The notes: generated from the letters alone by a model not told the origin. Positions 44,389 through 52,839 are shown, counted from the first letter of the stretch. The stretch: 64,000 nucleotides of DNA from Agrococcus sp. ARC_14 (GCF_022436485.1 NZ_JAKUDO010000003.1:1-64000), one strand, 5' to 3'. Program-made: numbers and translations.

Positions 44389-45389
44389 TGGGCTCGCGGG
44401 AGGGCATGCTCAACCAGATGCGCGCGCTCATCGGCCTGGGCGAATACCCGCCGGGCTCGAACAGGAACAAGGTCACCGCCTGGTACGTGATGGTCGGCCC
44501 ATGGTGCGACATGGCCATCACCTACGCGGCAGCGCACTCCGACAACCTCGCCGCCGTGGGCGGCCGCTACGCCTACACGGTGTGGCACGCGCAGAAGTTC
44601 CAGTCGATGGGCCGCTGGCACTCCGGCACCGGCGGCATCCGCTCTGGCGACATCATCTTCTTCGACTGGTCGGGCAGCCGTCGGGTGAGTGCGATCGACC
44701 ATGTCGGCATCGTCGAGGCCGTGCACTCCGACGGCACGATCACGACCATCGAGGGCAACACCTCCGACGTCTGCATGCGCCGCAAGCGCACCGGCGCCTA
44801 TGTGGTCGGCTACGGCCGCCCGGCCTACGGCACCGGCGGCTCCCCCATGCCCCCGAACGACGGCATGCTGCGGCGCGGCTCCACCGGCACTGCCGTGCGC
44901 ACGCTGCAGGGCAACCTCAACACGGTGATGCGCTCGGGCCTGGCCGTCGACGGGCAGTTCGGGTCGAAGACGGATGCGGCGGTGCGGTCATTCCAGCAGC
45001 GCTACGGTCTCGCCGTCGACGGCGTGTACGGGCCGGCGTCTGCGGCCACGATGCGCGCGGCGCTCAAGGGCGGCTCCACGCCTCCCGCTCCGACGCCCAG
45101 ACCTCCCGCCCCGGCACCACTGGTGGTCGACGGCTCCTACGGGCCGAAGACCTGCGCTGCCCTGCAGCGCGCCCTCAACCGCCGCGGTGCATCGCTCGTG
45201 GTCGACGGCTCGTTCGGCCCGCTCACGAAGAGGGCGCTCCAGCGCTATCTCGGCGTCACGGCCGACGGCTCCATCGGGCCGATCACCGTGAAGGCGCTGC
45301 AGCGCCACATCGGCGCGGTGCGCGACGGCAGCTGGGGGCGGGCGACGACGACCGCCCTGCAGCGCAAGCTCAACGCCGGCAGCTTCTGA
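44388..45389 (+). CDS. CHAP-domain peptidoglycan hydrolase with peptidoglycan-binding repeats
   Basis: The 333-residue product has a CHAP amidase/endopeptidase domain (about 20-145: GPWCDMAITYAA with Cys40, and IDHVGIVEAV with the His), then four or five repeats of the VDGxxGPxTxxALQ type (about 165-330), which form peptidoglycan-binding domains. It should cleave cell-wall peptides or amides, yet has no signal sequence of its own; the Tat leader lies in the overlapping ORF just upstream in the +1-shifted frame. A phage-endolysin-like architecture, but no other phage genes are near. Confidence 0.85.
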   Translation: MGSREGMLNQMRALIGLGEYPPGSNRNKVTAWYVMVGPWCDMAITYAAAHSDNLAAVGGRYAYTVWHAQKFQSMGRWHSGTGGIRSGDIIFFDWSGSRRVSAIDHVGIVEAVHSDGTITTIEGNTSDVCMRRKRTGAYVVGYGRPAYGTGGSPMPPNDGMLRRGSTGTAVRTLQGNLNTVMRSGLAVDGQFGSKTDAAVRSFQQRYGLAVDGVYGPASAATMRAALKGGSTPPAPTPRPPAPAPLVVDGSYGPKTCAALQRALNRRGASLVVDGSFGPLTKRALQRYLGVTADGSIGPITVKALQRHIGAVRDGSWGRATTTALQRKLNAGSF

Positions 45390-45455
45390 TCCGCGAGACG
45401 TGAGCGCCCGCGGGCACTCTTGCGCGCACGCGGCGCATCCGCAATACTTTGCCTT

Positions 45456-45791
45456 GTGGCTAACCAACTGATCGAGCTGGATGCGGTGCTCGGCGCCCTC
45501 GCCGACCCCACCCGCAGGCAGGTGATCGCGCGACTGGGGCAGCGGCCGATGAGCGTCGGCGAGCTCGCCCAGCCGTTCCCGATCACGCTGCCCTCCTTCA
45601 TGAAGCACGTGCGAGCGCTCGAGGCATCCGGCCTGATCCGCACGGCGAAAGCGGGTCGCGTGCGCACCTGCACGCTCAACCGCGAGCGGCTGGCACTCGT
45701 CGACGACTGGCTTGACGAGCAGCGACGCAGCTGGGTGGCCGCCACCGACCGCCTCGAGCATCTCGTCACCCACCAGGAGGAAGCACCATGA
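45456..45791 (+). CDS. ArsR-type winged-helix regulator
   Basis: The 111-residue product has LGALADPTRRQVIARL, ITLPSFMKHVRALEASGLIR (recognition helix) and a C-terminal tail. It is coupled (ATGA) to an AHSA1/SRPBCC gene, the usual pairing for this subgroup and a same-strand version of the divergent pair at 31407-32244. Start GTG has no ribosome site; TACTTT ends 5 bases upstream, consistent with a leaderless transcript. Confidence 0.88.
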   Translation: MANQLIELDAVLGALADPTRRQVIARLGQRPMSVGELAQPFPITLPSFMKHVRALEASGLIRTAKAGRVRTCTLNRERLALVDDWLDEQRRSWVAATDRLEHLVTHQEEAP

Positions 45792-46303
45792 CCATCAGCG
45801 ACCAGAGCCAGATCGACCCGCGCCAGATCGACCCGGCGCTCGACCTCACCATCCAGCGCATCATCCGCGCGCCGCGGCGCACCGTCTGGAACGCCTGGAC
45901 CGACCCGTCGCTGCTGGCGCAGTGGTGGGTGCCGGCGCCGACGATCGCGCGCGTCGACCGGCTCGAGGTGCGACCGGGCGGCGGATTCGTCACGCAGATG
46001 AGCGACGACGGCGAGGCGTTCGTGCCGCACACCGACGGCATCTTCCTGGTCGTCGAGCAGGGGCAGCGGCTCGTCTTCACCAACGCGATCAGGAGCTCGT
46101 GGCACCCCGCCGAGCCGGCGCCGGTCGCGATGACGGCGGAGATCCTGCTCGGCGAGCACGCCGAGGGCACCGACTACCGCGTGATCGTGCGGCATCGGGC
46201 ACCTGCCGACCGCGAGCAGCACGAGCAGCTGGGGTTCTTCGAGGGCTGGGGCGCAGTCACCGAGGCGCTCGCCACGCTCGCCGAGGCGTCCGAGCGCGGA
46301 TAG
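45788..46303 (+). CDS. AHSA1/SRPBCC-domain protein
   Basis: The 171-residue START-like protein begins with IQRIIRAPRRTVWNAWTDPSLLAQWW and ends with a helix around HEQLGFFEGWGAVTEALATL. The ligand is unknown. AGGAGG lies in the end of the ArsR gene, and the start overlaps its stop as ATGA. Its own TAG stop is also the first half of a -10 box for the next gene. Confidence 0.88.
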   Translation: MTISDQSQIDPRQIDPALDLTIQRIIRAPRRTVWNAWTDPSLLAQWWVPAPTIARVDRLEVRPGGGFVTQMSDDGEAFVPHTDGIFLVVEQGQRLVFTNAIRSSWHPAEPAPVAMTAEILLGEHAEGTDYRVIVRHRAPADREQHEQLGFFEGWGAVTEALATLAEASERG

Positions 46304-46306
46304 CCT
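46301..46306 (+). promoter_or_regulatory. -10 box overlapping a stop codon
   Basis: TAGCCT is at -12 to -7 of ATG 46313; its TAG is the SRPBCC stop codon. Confidence 0.45.
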
Positions 46307-46312
46307 GGCCGC

Positions 46313-46609
46313 ATGATCCGCCACACAGTCGCCTTCACCCTGGCCCACGCATCCGGCTCAGAGCAGGAGCACGACTTCTTGACCGCCGGGCCCGCAGTGC
46401 TGCGCGCAATCCCCGGCGTCGAGGAGTTCACCGTCAGCCGGCAGACGAGCGAGCAGAGCGGCTACGCGTTCCAGTTCGCGATGACCTTCGCCGATGCGAC
46501 GGCCTACGCCGCCTACGACGCGCACCCTGACCACCGGGAGTTCGTCGCCAGCCGATGGGCGAACGAGGTCGTGGCATTCGAGGAGCTCGACTTCGCGCCC
46601 TACCCCTGA
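46313..46609 (+). CDS. Dabb (stress-responsive alpha/beta barrel) protein
   Basis: The 98-residue product starts MIRHTVAFTL and has VEEFTVSRQTS, FQFAMTFADATAYAAYDAHPDH and FVASRW, the Dabb ferredoxin-like fold. Function in this organism is unknown; relatives include small cyclases and stress proteins. No ribosome site; probably leaderless from TAGCCT. Confidence 0.88.
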   Translation: MIRHTVAFTLAHASGSEQEHDFLTAGPAVLRAIPGVEEFTVSRQTSEQSGYAFQFAMTFADATAYAAYDAHPDHREFVASRWANEVVAFEELDFAPYP

Positions 46610-46629
46610 GCCGTCCTGCAGCATGCCGA

Positions 46630-46653
46630 AAGCCCCGCCGAAGCGGGGCTTTC
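46630..46653. terminator. Bidirectional hairpin terminator
   Basis: Arms AAAGCCCCGC and GCGGGGCTTT with a CGAA loop, between the Dabb gene and the tRNA on the opposite strand; A/T ends serve both directions. Confidence 0.85.
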
Positions 46654-46660
46654 GTGTGGT

Positions 46661-46733
46661 GGACCCGAGGGGATTCGAACCCCTGACCTCCTCGATGCGA
46701 ACGAGGCGCGCTACCAACTGCGCCACGGGCCCG
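46661..46733 (-). tRNA. tRNA-Ala (anticodon CGC)
   Basis: The 73-base minus-strand sequence folds as a full cloverleaf: acceptor GGGCCCG/CGGGTCC, D arm GCGC/GCGC, anticodon arm CCTCG/CGAGG around TTCGCAT, T arm AGGGG TTCGAAT CCCCT, discriminator A. The anticodon is CGC. No CCA is encoded. Confidence 0.95.
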
Positions 46734-46879
46734 GACCGAGCAAGAGTATCGGACAACTCGGGGCGGCACGAAATCGATGCCCTTCGACACGCTCAGCACC
46801 TCCGGACGCGGAGCGGCTCAGGGAGCCCTGGCCGGCCCCTGAGCCGGTGCGCGCCGCAGGCGCACGCCGCGTCGAAGCG

Positions 46880-48058
46880 TCAGCCCACGCGGCGCAGGAA
46901 CGCCTCGTGCACGTCGACACCCGAGAGCTCCTCGTCGACCATGCCCATCGAGGCGAACCTCGAGCCGGCCCGCGCGGCCGGAGCGGACCGCTCGGTGCGC
47001 GCGCCGATGCGGTGCTCGTCGGGTGCGGTCTCGATCGGTGCCTCGCTGCGCGAGACCTCGAGCGCCTGCGCTGCCGCCAGCGCGCTGTCGTGCTGCACGG
47101 CGACGCCGACCGGCACCTCGCGGACCGGCAGCGCCGGCTGCGTCGGGGCGAGGCGGCGCTCCTGGTCGGTGAGCGAGGCCTCGTCGTCGCCGCCGATGAT
47201 GTCCTCGAAGCTCGGCTCCAGCGCCGACACCCGCGCGATCGGCCCCGAGAGCGCGCGGCGGTCCTCGGCGAGCTGGGCGCGCGCCCGCGCGAGCAGGTCG
47301 TCGCTCGGGTGGCGCTCCGGGCTGTACTGCGCGCGCAGCCGCTGCTCGGGCAGCGACTGCGGCGTCCAGGCGCGAGACGCCAGCACCTCCTCGGTGCGCA
47401 GCGTCTGCCTCGCGACGATCTGCTCTGCCATCCGCGTCTCGGTCGCGACGGCCTCGGCAGCGACCTCGCGCGCCTCGACCAGATCCTTGACGCGCGGCGC
47501 CGTCGCGGCCGCGACCTTGCGCATCCGCGTCGACGACCCGTTCACGGCCACGAGCCCCACGACGCCGAGCACGGCCACCGCGGCGCCCAGGGCCAGCAGC
47601 ACCTGCAGGCCGGGCACGAGCGTGCCGGCGACGACCGCCACGATGCCCAGCACCACGAGCGCGAAGCACGCCAGCCGCGTGCGGCGCAGGCGCTGCGAGC
47701 GCGAGACGCTCGACTTCACCGCGGCGCGCACCTCGCGCTCCACCGCCTTGATCTGGTCGTCGAGCTCGCGGGCACGGGCGACGGCCTTCGCGTGCTCCAT
47801 CGCCTGCTTGAGGCGCGCCTCCTTGGCGACGGCCTTCTGCTGCACCGCGATCGTGCGCGCGTCGGCCTCGAGGCGCACCTCCTCGGGCGCTTCGGCCGAC
47901 TCGGCCATGATGCGGAGCGTCTGCTGCAGCCGGATCGCGTTGCGCTCGGTCGCCAGGTACTCGCGCTTGCGGGTCCAGACCGGCACCAGGTAGGCGACCC
48001 AGAGCACGACGGCGACGATGAGGACGAGTGACGTCCCGAGACCTGCGAACTCTGGCAT
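46880..48058 (-). CDS. Predicted membrane protein with coiled region
   Basis: The 392-residue product has one N-terminal helix (about 5-26), a charged alpha-helical stretch (about 30-115), two further helices (about 124-145 and 149-168) and a long polar Ala/Glu-rich tail. I do not recognise a named family. Start ATG 48058 places the first helix at the N terminus; the frame open to 48304 is not needed. Confidence 0.7.
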   Translation of the reverse strand: MPEFAGLGTSLVLIVAVVLWVAYLVPVWTRKREYLATERNAIRLQQTLRIMAESAEAPEEVRLEADARTIAVQQKAVAKEARLKQAMEHAKAVARARELDDQIKAVEREVRAAVKSSVSRSQRLRRTRLACFALVVLGIVAVVAGTLVPGLQVLLALGAAVAVLGVVGLVAVNGSSTRMRKVAAATAPRVKDLVEAREVAAEAVATETRMAEQIVARQTLRTEEVLASRAWTPQSLPEQRLRAQYSPERHPSDDLLARARAQLAEDRRALSGPIARVSALEPSFEDIIGGDDEASLTDQERRLAPTQPALPVREVPVGVAVQHDSALAAAQALEVSRSEAPIETAPDEHRIGARTERSAPAARAGSRFASMGMVDEELSGVDVHEAFLRRVG

Positions 48059-48120
48059 GCCCTGCACGGTAGTGGCGGCAGCACGTCGATCACGGAGGGC
48101 GCGCGGCGGTTCGTTCACCC

Positions 48121-48780
48121 TCAGGTGGAAGTCGCACCTCGGGGGTCGCCGCCGACCTCCATCGGGTAGACGCTGCGGTCGAACGGAGGCACCTGACCGC
48201 GCAGCCAGCGCTCGAGCACGGGCTCGGCGAGCTCGTCGCGCACGAGCGCGAAGCACAGGTGGTCGCGCCAGTCGCCGTCGATGTGGATGTAGCGGCGGCG
48301 GCATCCCTCGTAGCGGAAGCCGAGCTTCTCGACGACGCGCAGGCTCGCGACGTTCTCCGGCCGGATGCAGATCTCCACTCGGTGCAGCCCCATGCCGAGC
48401 ATGAGGTGGTCGGTGGCGAGCGCGACCGCGATCGTCGTCGCTCCCCTGCCGGCGAAGCGCCGCGCGATCCAGTAGCCGAGGGTCGACGACGCGAGCGCCC
48501 CGCCCGTGATGTTCGCGACGTTCAGCTGCCCGGCGAACTCACCGTCGACCTCGATCACGAGCGCGAGCCCCGAGCCTTCGCGGTCGGCGTCGAGCAGCGA
48601 GCGGATCGATGAGCGGGTGTCGAAGCGGCCGGTCGGGCGGGTGCCCGGCAGTGTCGCCTCCCAGCGCTCGAGCCACGGGCGGTTGATCTGCAGCTCGGTC
48701 TCGAGCGTCTTGGCGTCGCGCAGCTTGATGCCGCGCACGGTCACGGCGCCATGGGTCAGTCGCGGGGCGCTGTCGAACAC
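48121..48780 (-). CDS. GNAT acetyltransferase, RimJ/RimL type
   Basis: The 219-residue product has LGYWIARRFAGRGATTIAVALATDHL (acetyl-CoA binding), HRVEICIRPENVASLRVVEKLGFRYEG and RDHLCFAL, typical of the ribosomal-protein N-acetyltransferase group. It is widely found in Actinobacteria, often beside moaCB/glp genes, not seen here. Start GTG 48780; TAGGCT lies 8-13 bases upstream. Confidence 0.9.
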   Translation of the reverse strand: MFDSAPRLTHGAVTVRGIKLRDAKTLETELQINRPWLERWEATLPGTRPTGRFDTRSSIRSLLDADREGSGLALVIEVDGEFAGQLNVANITGGALASSTLGYWIARRFAGRGATTIAVALATDHLMLGMGLHRVEICIRPENVASLRVVEKLGFRYEGCRRRYIHIDGDWRDHLCFALVRDELAEPVLERWLRGQVPPFDRSVYPMEVGGDPRGATST

Positions 48781-48811
48781 GTCTCAGAGCCTATGGCGTG
48801 TGGGGCGGGTG

Positions 48812-48850
48812 GCATCTCGATACGGCCCTGCGGGCCTACTCGACGACCGA
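48812..48850. repeat. REP-like palindrome providing a stop codon
   Basis: ATCTCGATACGGCCCTGCGG followed by GCCTACTCGACGACCG matches the CTCGATACG...CTACTCGAC unit of 32880. Its CTA is the (minus-strand TAG) stop of the oxidoreductase gene. Confidence 0.75.
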
Positions 48851-51100
48851 TGCAGCGGCGGGGACGACGACGTTGAAATTGTCGCGGAACAGGTTCTCGG
48901 GGTCGACCTCCGCCTTCAGCGCACGCAGCCGCGCGAGCGTCGCCGGCGGGAAGGCATCCTCGAGCCGCCCCGGCCGCTGGTCGGTCTCGAACGAGAGGTA
49001 GAGGCCGGATGCGTGGGGCGCGACGAGCGTGTCCCATGCGGCGTCGAGTCGGGTGCGGTTGCCGCCGAACGCGATCACCGAGAACTGCGCGTCGCGGTGC
49101 GCGAACGCGGTCGCGTCGCTCGCGACGTCGCCGATCGCCCCGCCCATGGCACGGATCTGGAAGAAGGAGTGCGCGCCGGCGTCGAGGAACCGCGCGAGCG
49201 CCCGTGCGACCTCCGGCGTGATCGAGCCGATCAGCGCCGAGCGCGTGGTCGGCTCGCCGCGCCCCTGATGCGCGCCGCCCGGCGCGTTGTCGATCACGCC
49301 CGCGTAGCGCGTGCGCACCACCTGCTGGCCGACCAGCGGCCCCACCATCGCGAAGGGCTGCAGGTGATCGACGATCTCCTCCGGCTCGGATGCGTCCACG
49401 GCGATCATCGCCTGCGCCACCCTCGGCCTCCCCGGCTGGTCGCCGCCCAGCAGCAGGAAGGGCGTCACCGCGCGGGCACTCGCTTCGGTCGTCGCACCCC
49501 AGCGCTCGAGGAAGTCGACGGTCTCGCTCGCGTCGAACGCCAGCTGCGCGAAGCCGACCTCCCCGATCGGCTGCGCGATCATCTCGAACGCCACCGCGAC
49601 GCCCAGGTTGCCCCCGGCGCCGCGCATGCCCCAGAAGAGCTCCTCGTGCTCGTCGCGACTGGCGCGCACCAGGTCGCCGTCGGCCAGCACCACCTCGATC
49701 GACTCGATGTGGTCGATCGTCAGCCCGTGCTCGCGGCCCAGGAAGCCGACCCCGCCCGCCGTCGCGAGCCCGCCGACGCCGACGCCGCCGTAGTCGCCGG
49801 AGGAGATCGCCCAGCCATGCTCGTCGAGCACGCGCGCCACCGCACCCCACGTCGCGCCCGCGCCGATGCGCACGAGCCGCCGCTCGGCATCCACGATGTC
49901 GATCCGGTCGAGCTCGCCGAGATCGATGACGATGCCGCCGTCGTTCGTGGAGCGGCCGGAGATGCCGTGCCCGGCAGAGCGGATGCTGAGCGGCACGCGA
50001 TCGGCCGCGCCCTGCGAGCGCGCGTAGTCGAGCGCGTCTGCCACTTGCGCCGGGCTCGTCGGGCGCAGGATCAGGCCGGGCGCACCGCCGCGCAGGTAGG
50101 TGTGCTGGCGCTCCGGGTACGACCACGAGCCCGGCTCGACCGCCGTGGCGGCGAGGCTCGCAGGGATCGCCGCGTAGTCGAGCGCCTCGGCGCGCAGCGC
50201 GATCGCTGCTGCCCCTAATCGCGGCGCGACCTCGGTGCCGCGCGCGGCGCGCTCTGCCGCGACCTGCTCGCGCACGGCCGGCGCCACCTCTGCCATGAAG
50301 CGCTGCATCGCGCTCGGGTCGTCGGTCGCCACGATGAAGGTGCCTATGCCGTCGTCGAGCGCCATCTCGACCAGCTGCCCCACCTGCGCCGCGTCTGCCA
50401 TGTCGGCGCCGACGTTGAGCAGCCGGCGGATCTCCCGCGGGTCACGGCCGGCGCGGGTGGCGGCCTCGTCGATCGCGGCGTTGCCCTTCGCGAGGTCGCC
50501 GGGCTGCATGTAGCCGAGGCTCGGCAGCCAGCCGTCGCCGAGCTGCCCCGTGAGGCGCAGCATGCGCGGCTTGTAGGCGCCGATGTGGATGGGGATCGGA
50601 TGCGCGGGGCGAGGCCCGCGCTTGGCCCCGGTAGCGCGGTGGTGCTGCCCGTCGACGCGCACGCCGCCGCGCTCCGAGGTGTTCCAGAGCTCGCGGATGA
50701 TCGTGATCGCCTCCCGCAGCGCATCCACACCCTGCCCGGGGGTGAGCTTGGTGCCGCCCATCGCCTCGATGGCATCCCAGAAGCCGCCGGCGCCGAGGCC
50801 GAGCTCGACGCGGCCGCCGGAGAGCAGGTCGAGGCTGGCTGCGGAGCGCGCGAGCACTGCCGGCTGGCGCAGCGGCACGTTCGCCACGTTGGGAGAGAGG
50901 CGGATGCTGCTGGTCTGCGCCGCGACCCAGCTCATCAGCGTCCACGTGTCGTGGAACGCCGGCTGGTAGGGGTGATCCTGGAAGGTGGCGAGGTCGAAGC
51001 CGACGCTCTCCGCAAGCTGCGCGAGCTGCACCGGCTGCTGTGGCTGCTGGTTGGTCGGTGTGATGAACACCCCGAACTCGATGTCGTGCCCGTAGTCCAC
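48836..51100 (-). CDS. Fused luciferase-like and FAD-dependent oxidoreductase
   Basis: The 754-residue product joins an LLM-class (bacterial luciferase-like, FMN or F420) domain (about 7-300: FGVFITPTNQQ, NVANVPLRQPAVLARSAASLD, GRVELGLGAG, IGAYKPRMLRL) to a PCMH-type FAD oxidase (about 335-754: SIRSAGHGISG with the flavin-linking His, GVGGLATAGGVGFLGREHGL, and the BBE end NLFRDNFNV). Substrate unknown. Start GTG with GGGAGG. The last residues V-V-E and the stop come from a REP-like element. Confidence 0.88.
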   Translation of the reverse strand: MDYGHDIEFGVFITPTNQQPQQPVQLAQLAESVGFDLATFQDHPYQPAFHDTWTLMSWVAAQTSSIRLSPNVANVPLRQPAVLARSAASLDLLSGGRVELGLGAGGFWDAIEAMGGTKLTPGQGVDALREAITIIRELWNTSERGGVRVDGQHHRATGAKRGPRPAHPIPIHIGAYKPRMLRLTGQLGDGWLPSLGYMQPGDLAKGNAAIDEAATRAGRDPREIRRLLNVGADMADAAQVGQLVEMALDDGIGTFIVATDDPSAMQRFMAEVAPAVREQVAAERAARGTEVAPRLGAAAIALRAEALDYAAIPASLAATAVEPGSWSYPERQHTYLRGGAPGLILRPTSPAQVADALDYARSQGAADRVPLSIRSAGHGISGRSTNDGGIVIDLGELDRIDIVDAERRLVRIGAGATWGAVARVLDEHGWAISSGDYGGVGVGGLATAGGVGFLGREHGLTIDHIESIEVVLADGDLVRASRDEHEELFWGMRGAGGNLGVAVAFEMIAQPIGEVGFAQLAFDASETVDFLERWGATTEASARAVTPFLLLGGDQPGRPRVAQAMIAVDASEPEEIVDHLQPFAMVGPLVGQQVVRTRYAGVIDNAPGGAHQGRGEPTTRSALIGSITPEVARALARFLDAGAHSFFQIRAMGGAIGDVASDATAFAHRDAQFSVIAFGGNRTRLDAAWDTLVAPHASGLYLSFETDQRPGRLEDAFPPATLARLRALKAEVDPENLFRDNFNVVVPAAASVVE

Positions 51101-51241
51101 GGGAGTGCCTCCCCTTCGGCGCCGCGGCGCCCGTCACGGGCGCGTTCGCCCCCTCTGTGCAACCGCCCGGCAGGTGAGGAACATTCCGCCGCCCCGGGCG
51201 CGTACACAGCGCGTTCACTGTGGCGCGCTACATTCACGCCC

Positions 51242-51838
51242 GTGAGCGAGGACGAATCTGCCATCGAGGACGCCAAGCGCATCCTCCGCAGGCAGCTGCG
51301 CACCCAGCGCGCCGAGCGCGGCCCCGAGTGGGCGGCGGAGCGCGCGGCAGCTGTCGCGGCCACCCTGCAGGAGCTCGTCATCGCGCACGGCGCCCGCACG
51401 ATCTCGGCCTACCTGTCGACGCCCGACGAGCCAGACACCCGACGCTTCCTGACCTGGGCGGCCGGCCAGGGCATCCGGGTGCTGCTGCCCGTCATCCGCG
51501 AGGACGGCCTGCTCGACTGGGCCGAGTACGACGGCACCGAGACGGTCGAGGCGACGCTCGGCATGCCGGAGCCGACCGGAGACACGCTGCCGCCGACCGC
51601 GCTCGACGAGGTCGACCTCATGCTCATCCCGGCGACGGCCATCGGCCGCGACGGCTCTCGCCTCGGCGGCGGCCGCGGCTTCTTCGACAAGACCATCGCC
51701 GCCATGGCAGAATGTCCCCCGGTCTATGCCGTGATCCATGACGAGGAACTGCTCGACAGCGTGCCTCACGCCGGCTACGACCAGCCTGTCGACGGTGTCG
51801 TCACGCCGTCCGGGATCATTCACCTACCGAGGAGCTGA
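51242..51838 (+). CDS. 5-formyltetrahydrofolate cyclo-ligase
   Basis: The 198-residue product has AKRILRRQLRTQRAER, ISAYLSTPDEPDT, LPVIREDGLLDW, LMLIPATAIGRDGSRLGGGRGFFDKTIA and DGVVTPSGI, matching the ATP-dependent cyclo-ligase that returns 5-formyl-THF to methenyl-THF. Start GTG 51242; TACATT ends 7 bases upstream. The next gene begins 3 bases after its stop. Confidence 0.93.
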   Translation: MSEDESAIEDAKRILRRQLRTQRAERGPEWAAERAAAVAATLQELVIAHGARTISAYLSTPDEPDTRRFLTWAAGQGIRVLLPVIREDGLLDWAEYDGTETVEATLGMPEPTGDTLPPTALDEVDLMLIPATAIGRDGSRLGGGRGFFDKTIAAMAECPPVYAVIHDEELLDSVPHAGYDQPVDGVVTPSGIIHLPRS

Positions 51839-51841
51839 CCC

Positions 51842-52129
51842 TTGCCCGTCTACGCCTACGCCTGCACTGCCTGCGGCAATGCATTCGACAAGCGGCAGAG
51901 CTTCGCCGAGCCTGCCCTCACCGTCTGCGAGACCTGCGGCGGCGCACTGCGCAAGCAGTACGGCACCGTCGGCGTGACCTTCAACGGCACCGGCTTCTAC
52001 CGCACCGATTCCCGGGCCGCGGCACAGCCTGCCTCCAGCGGATCATCCGCTGCCAAGACCTCCAGCGGACCCCAGCCTGCTGTCTCGACCTCTGCCGCAG
52101 CCAGCGGTGGAGCCGGCACGGTCTCTTGA
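51842..52129 (+). CDS. FmdB-type zinc-ribbon regulatory protein
   Basis: The 95-residue product has a zinc ribbon with CTACG and CETCG in the first 33 residues (VYAYACTACGNAFDKRQSF) followed by a Ser/Ala-rich disordered tail. It starts with TTG at 51842, three bases after the cyclo-ligase stop and behind GAGGAG. This gene order (cyclo-ligase, FmdB, mscL) is common in Actinobacteria. Confidence 0.9.
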   Translation: MPVYAYACTACGNAFDKRQSFAEPALTVCETCGGALRKQYGTVGVTFNGTGFYRTDSRAAAQPASSGSSAAKTSSGPQPAVSTSAAASGGAGTVS

Positions 52130-52175
52130 CCGAGTCGTTCGTCCCTACACAACCAGCACACTCAAGGAGGACCCC

Positions 52176-52565
52176 ATGGAGGGCTTCAAGAAGTTCCTGA
52201 TGCAGGGCAATGTGATCGAGCTCGCCGTCGCCGTCGTCATCGGCACCGCGTTCACGGCTGTTGTCAACGGCTTCGTCGCCGGCATCATCAACCCGCTCAT
52301 CGCCGCCATGTTCAACGCTGACGACCTCGCCAGCGCGACCGTCGGCATCTTCCAGATCGGCCTCGTCATCGCGGCCCTGATCAACTTCATCATCGTGGCA
52401 GCGGTCGTGTACTTCGCGCTCGTGCTCCCGATGGCGAAGCTGAAGGAGCGCAACGACCGCCGCAAGGGCATCTCCCCGGAGGAGCCCACCGAGACGGACG
52501 TCGACATCCTGCACGACATCCGCGACCTGCTCCGCGCGCAGAGCGGCACCACGCCCGCGGCCTGA
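52176..52565 (+). CDS. mscL: Large-conductance mechanosensitive channel
   Basis: The 129-residue product has FLMQGNVIELAVAVVIGTAFTAVVNG (TM1), a short periplasmic loop and INFIIVAAVVYFALVLPM (TM2), then a cytoplasmic helix. It forms a homopentameric pore that opens at high membrane tension. AAGGAGG precedes ATG 52176. Confidence 0.96.
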   Translation: MEGFKKFLMQGNVIELAVAVVIGTAFTAVVNGFVAGIINPLIAAMFNADDLASATVGIFQIGLVIAALINFIIVAAVVYFALVLPMAKLKERNDRRKGISPEEPTETDVDILHDIRDLLRAQSGTTPAA

Positions 52566-52580
52566 GCCACGCGCACCCTG

Positions 52581-52608
52581 GAGGGCGGTCCCGCGAGGGG
52601 CCGCCCTC
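52581..52608 (+). terminator. Probable mscL terminator
   Basis: Arms GAGGGCGG and CCGCCCTC with a 12-base loop 16 bases after the stop; followed by TGCTGTCTG, a weak U-tract. Confidence 0.6.
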
Positions 52609-52660
52609 TGCTGTCTGCGCCCTCCCCGTTTCCCGTGCCCCTGCCCCTGCACCCCATCCA

Positions 52661-52808
52661 TCGATTGGCTCCTCCTCACATCGATTGGCGCCTCCCGCGA
52701 TCGATTGGCTCGGTACGGCGCCACTCGAGCACAGCAGGCGCCACTCGATCACCGCAGGCACCACTCGATCACCGAGGGCGCCACTCGATCACCGCAGGCG
52801 CCACTCGA
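52661..52808. repeat. Array of eight 20-bp repeats in two orientations
   Basis: Units start every 20 bases. Three read TCGATTGGCKC... (52661, 52681, 52701) and five read CCACTCGA... (52721, 52741, 52761, 52781, 52801), most preceded by GGCG. TCGATTGGCGCC and GGCGCCACTCGA are reverse complements with one mismatch, so the array is an inverted pair of tandem tracts. Confidence 0.88.
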
Positions 52809-52839
52809 ACGTCAGTGAGTGAGGGAGCGAGCGGATGGG

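Noticed and set aside
44388..45389. Prophage endolysin
   Set aside because: No holin, portal, capsid or integrase gene nearby; flanked by cydB and ArsR/SRPBCC genes.
52661..52808. CRISPR array
   Set aside because: The 20-bp units are contiguous variants of one sequence in two orientations, without unique spacers, and no cas genes are present.
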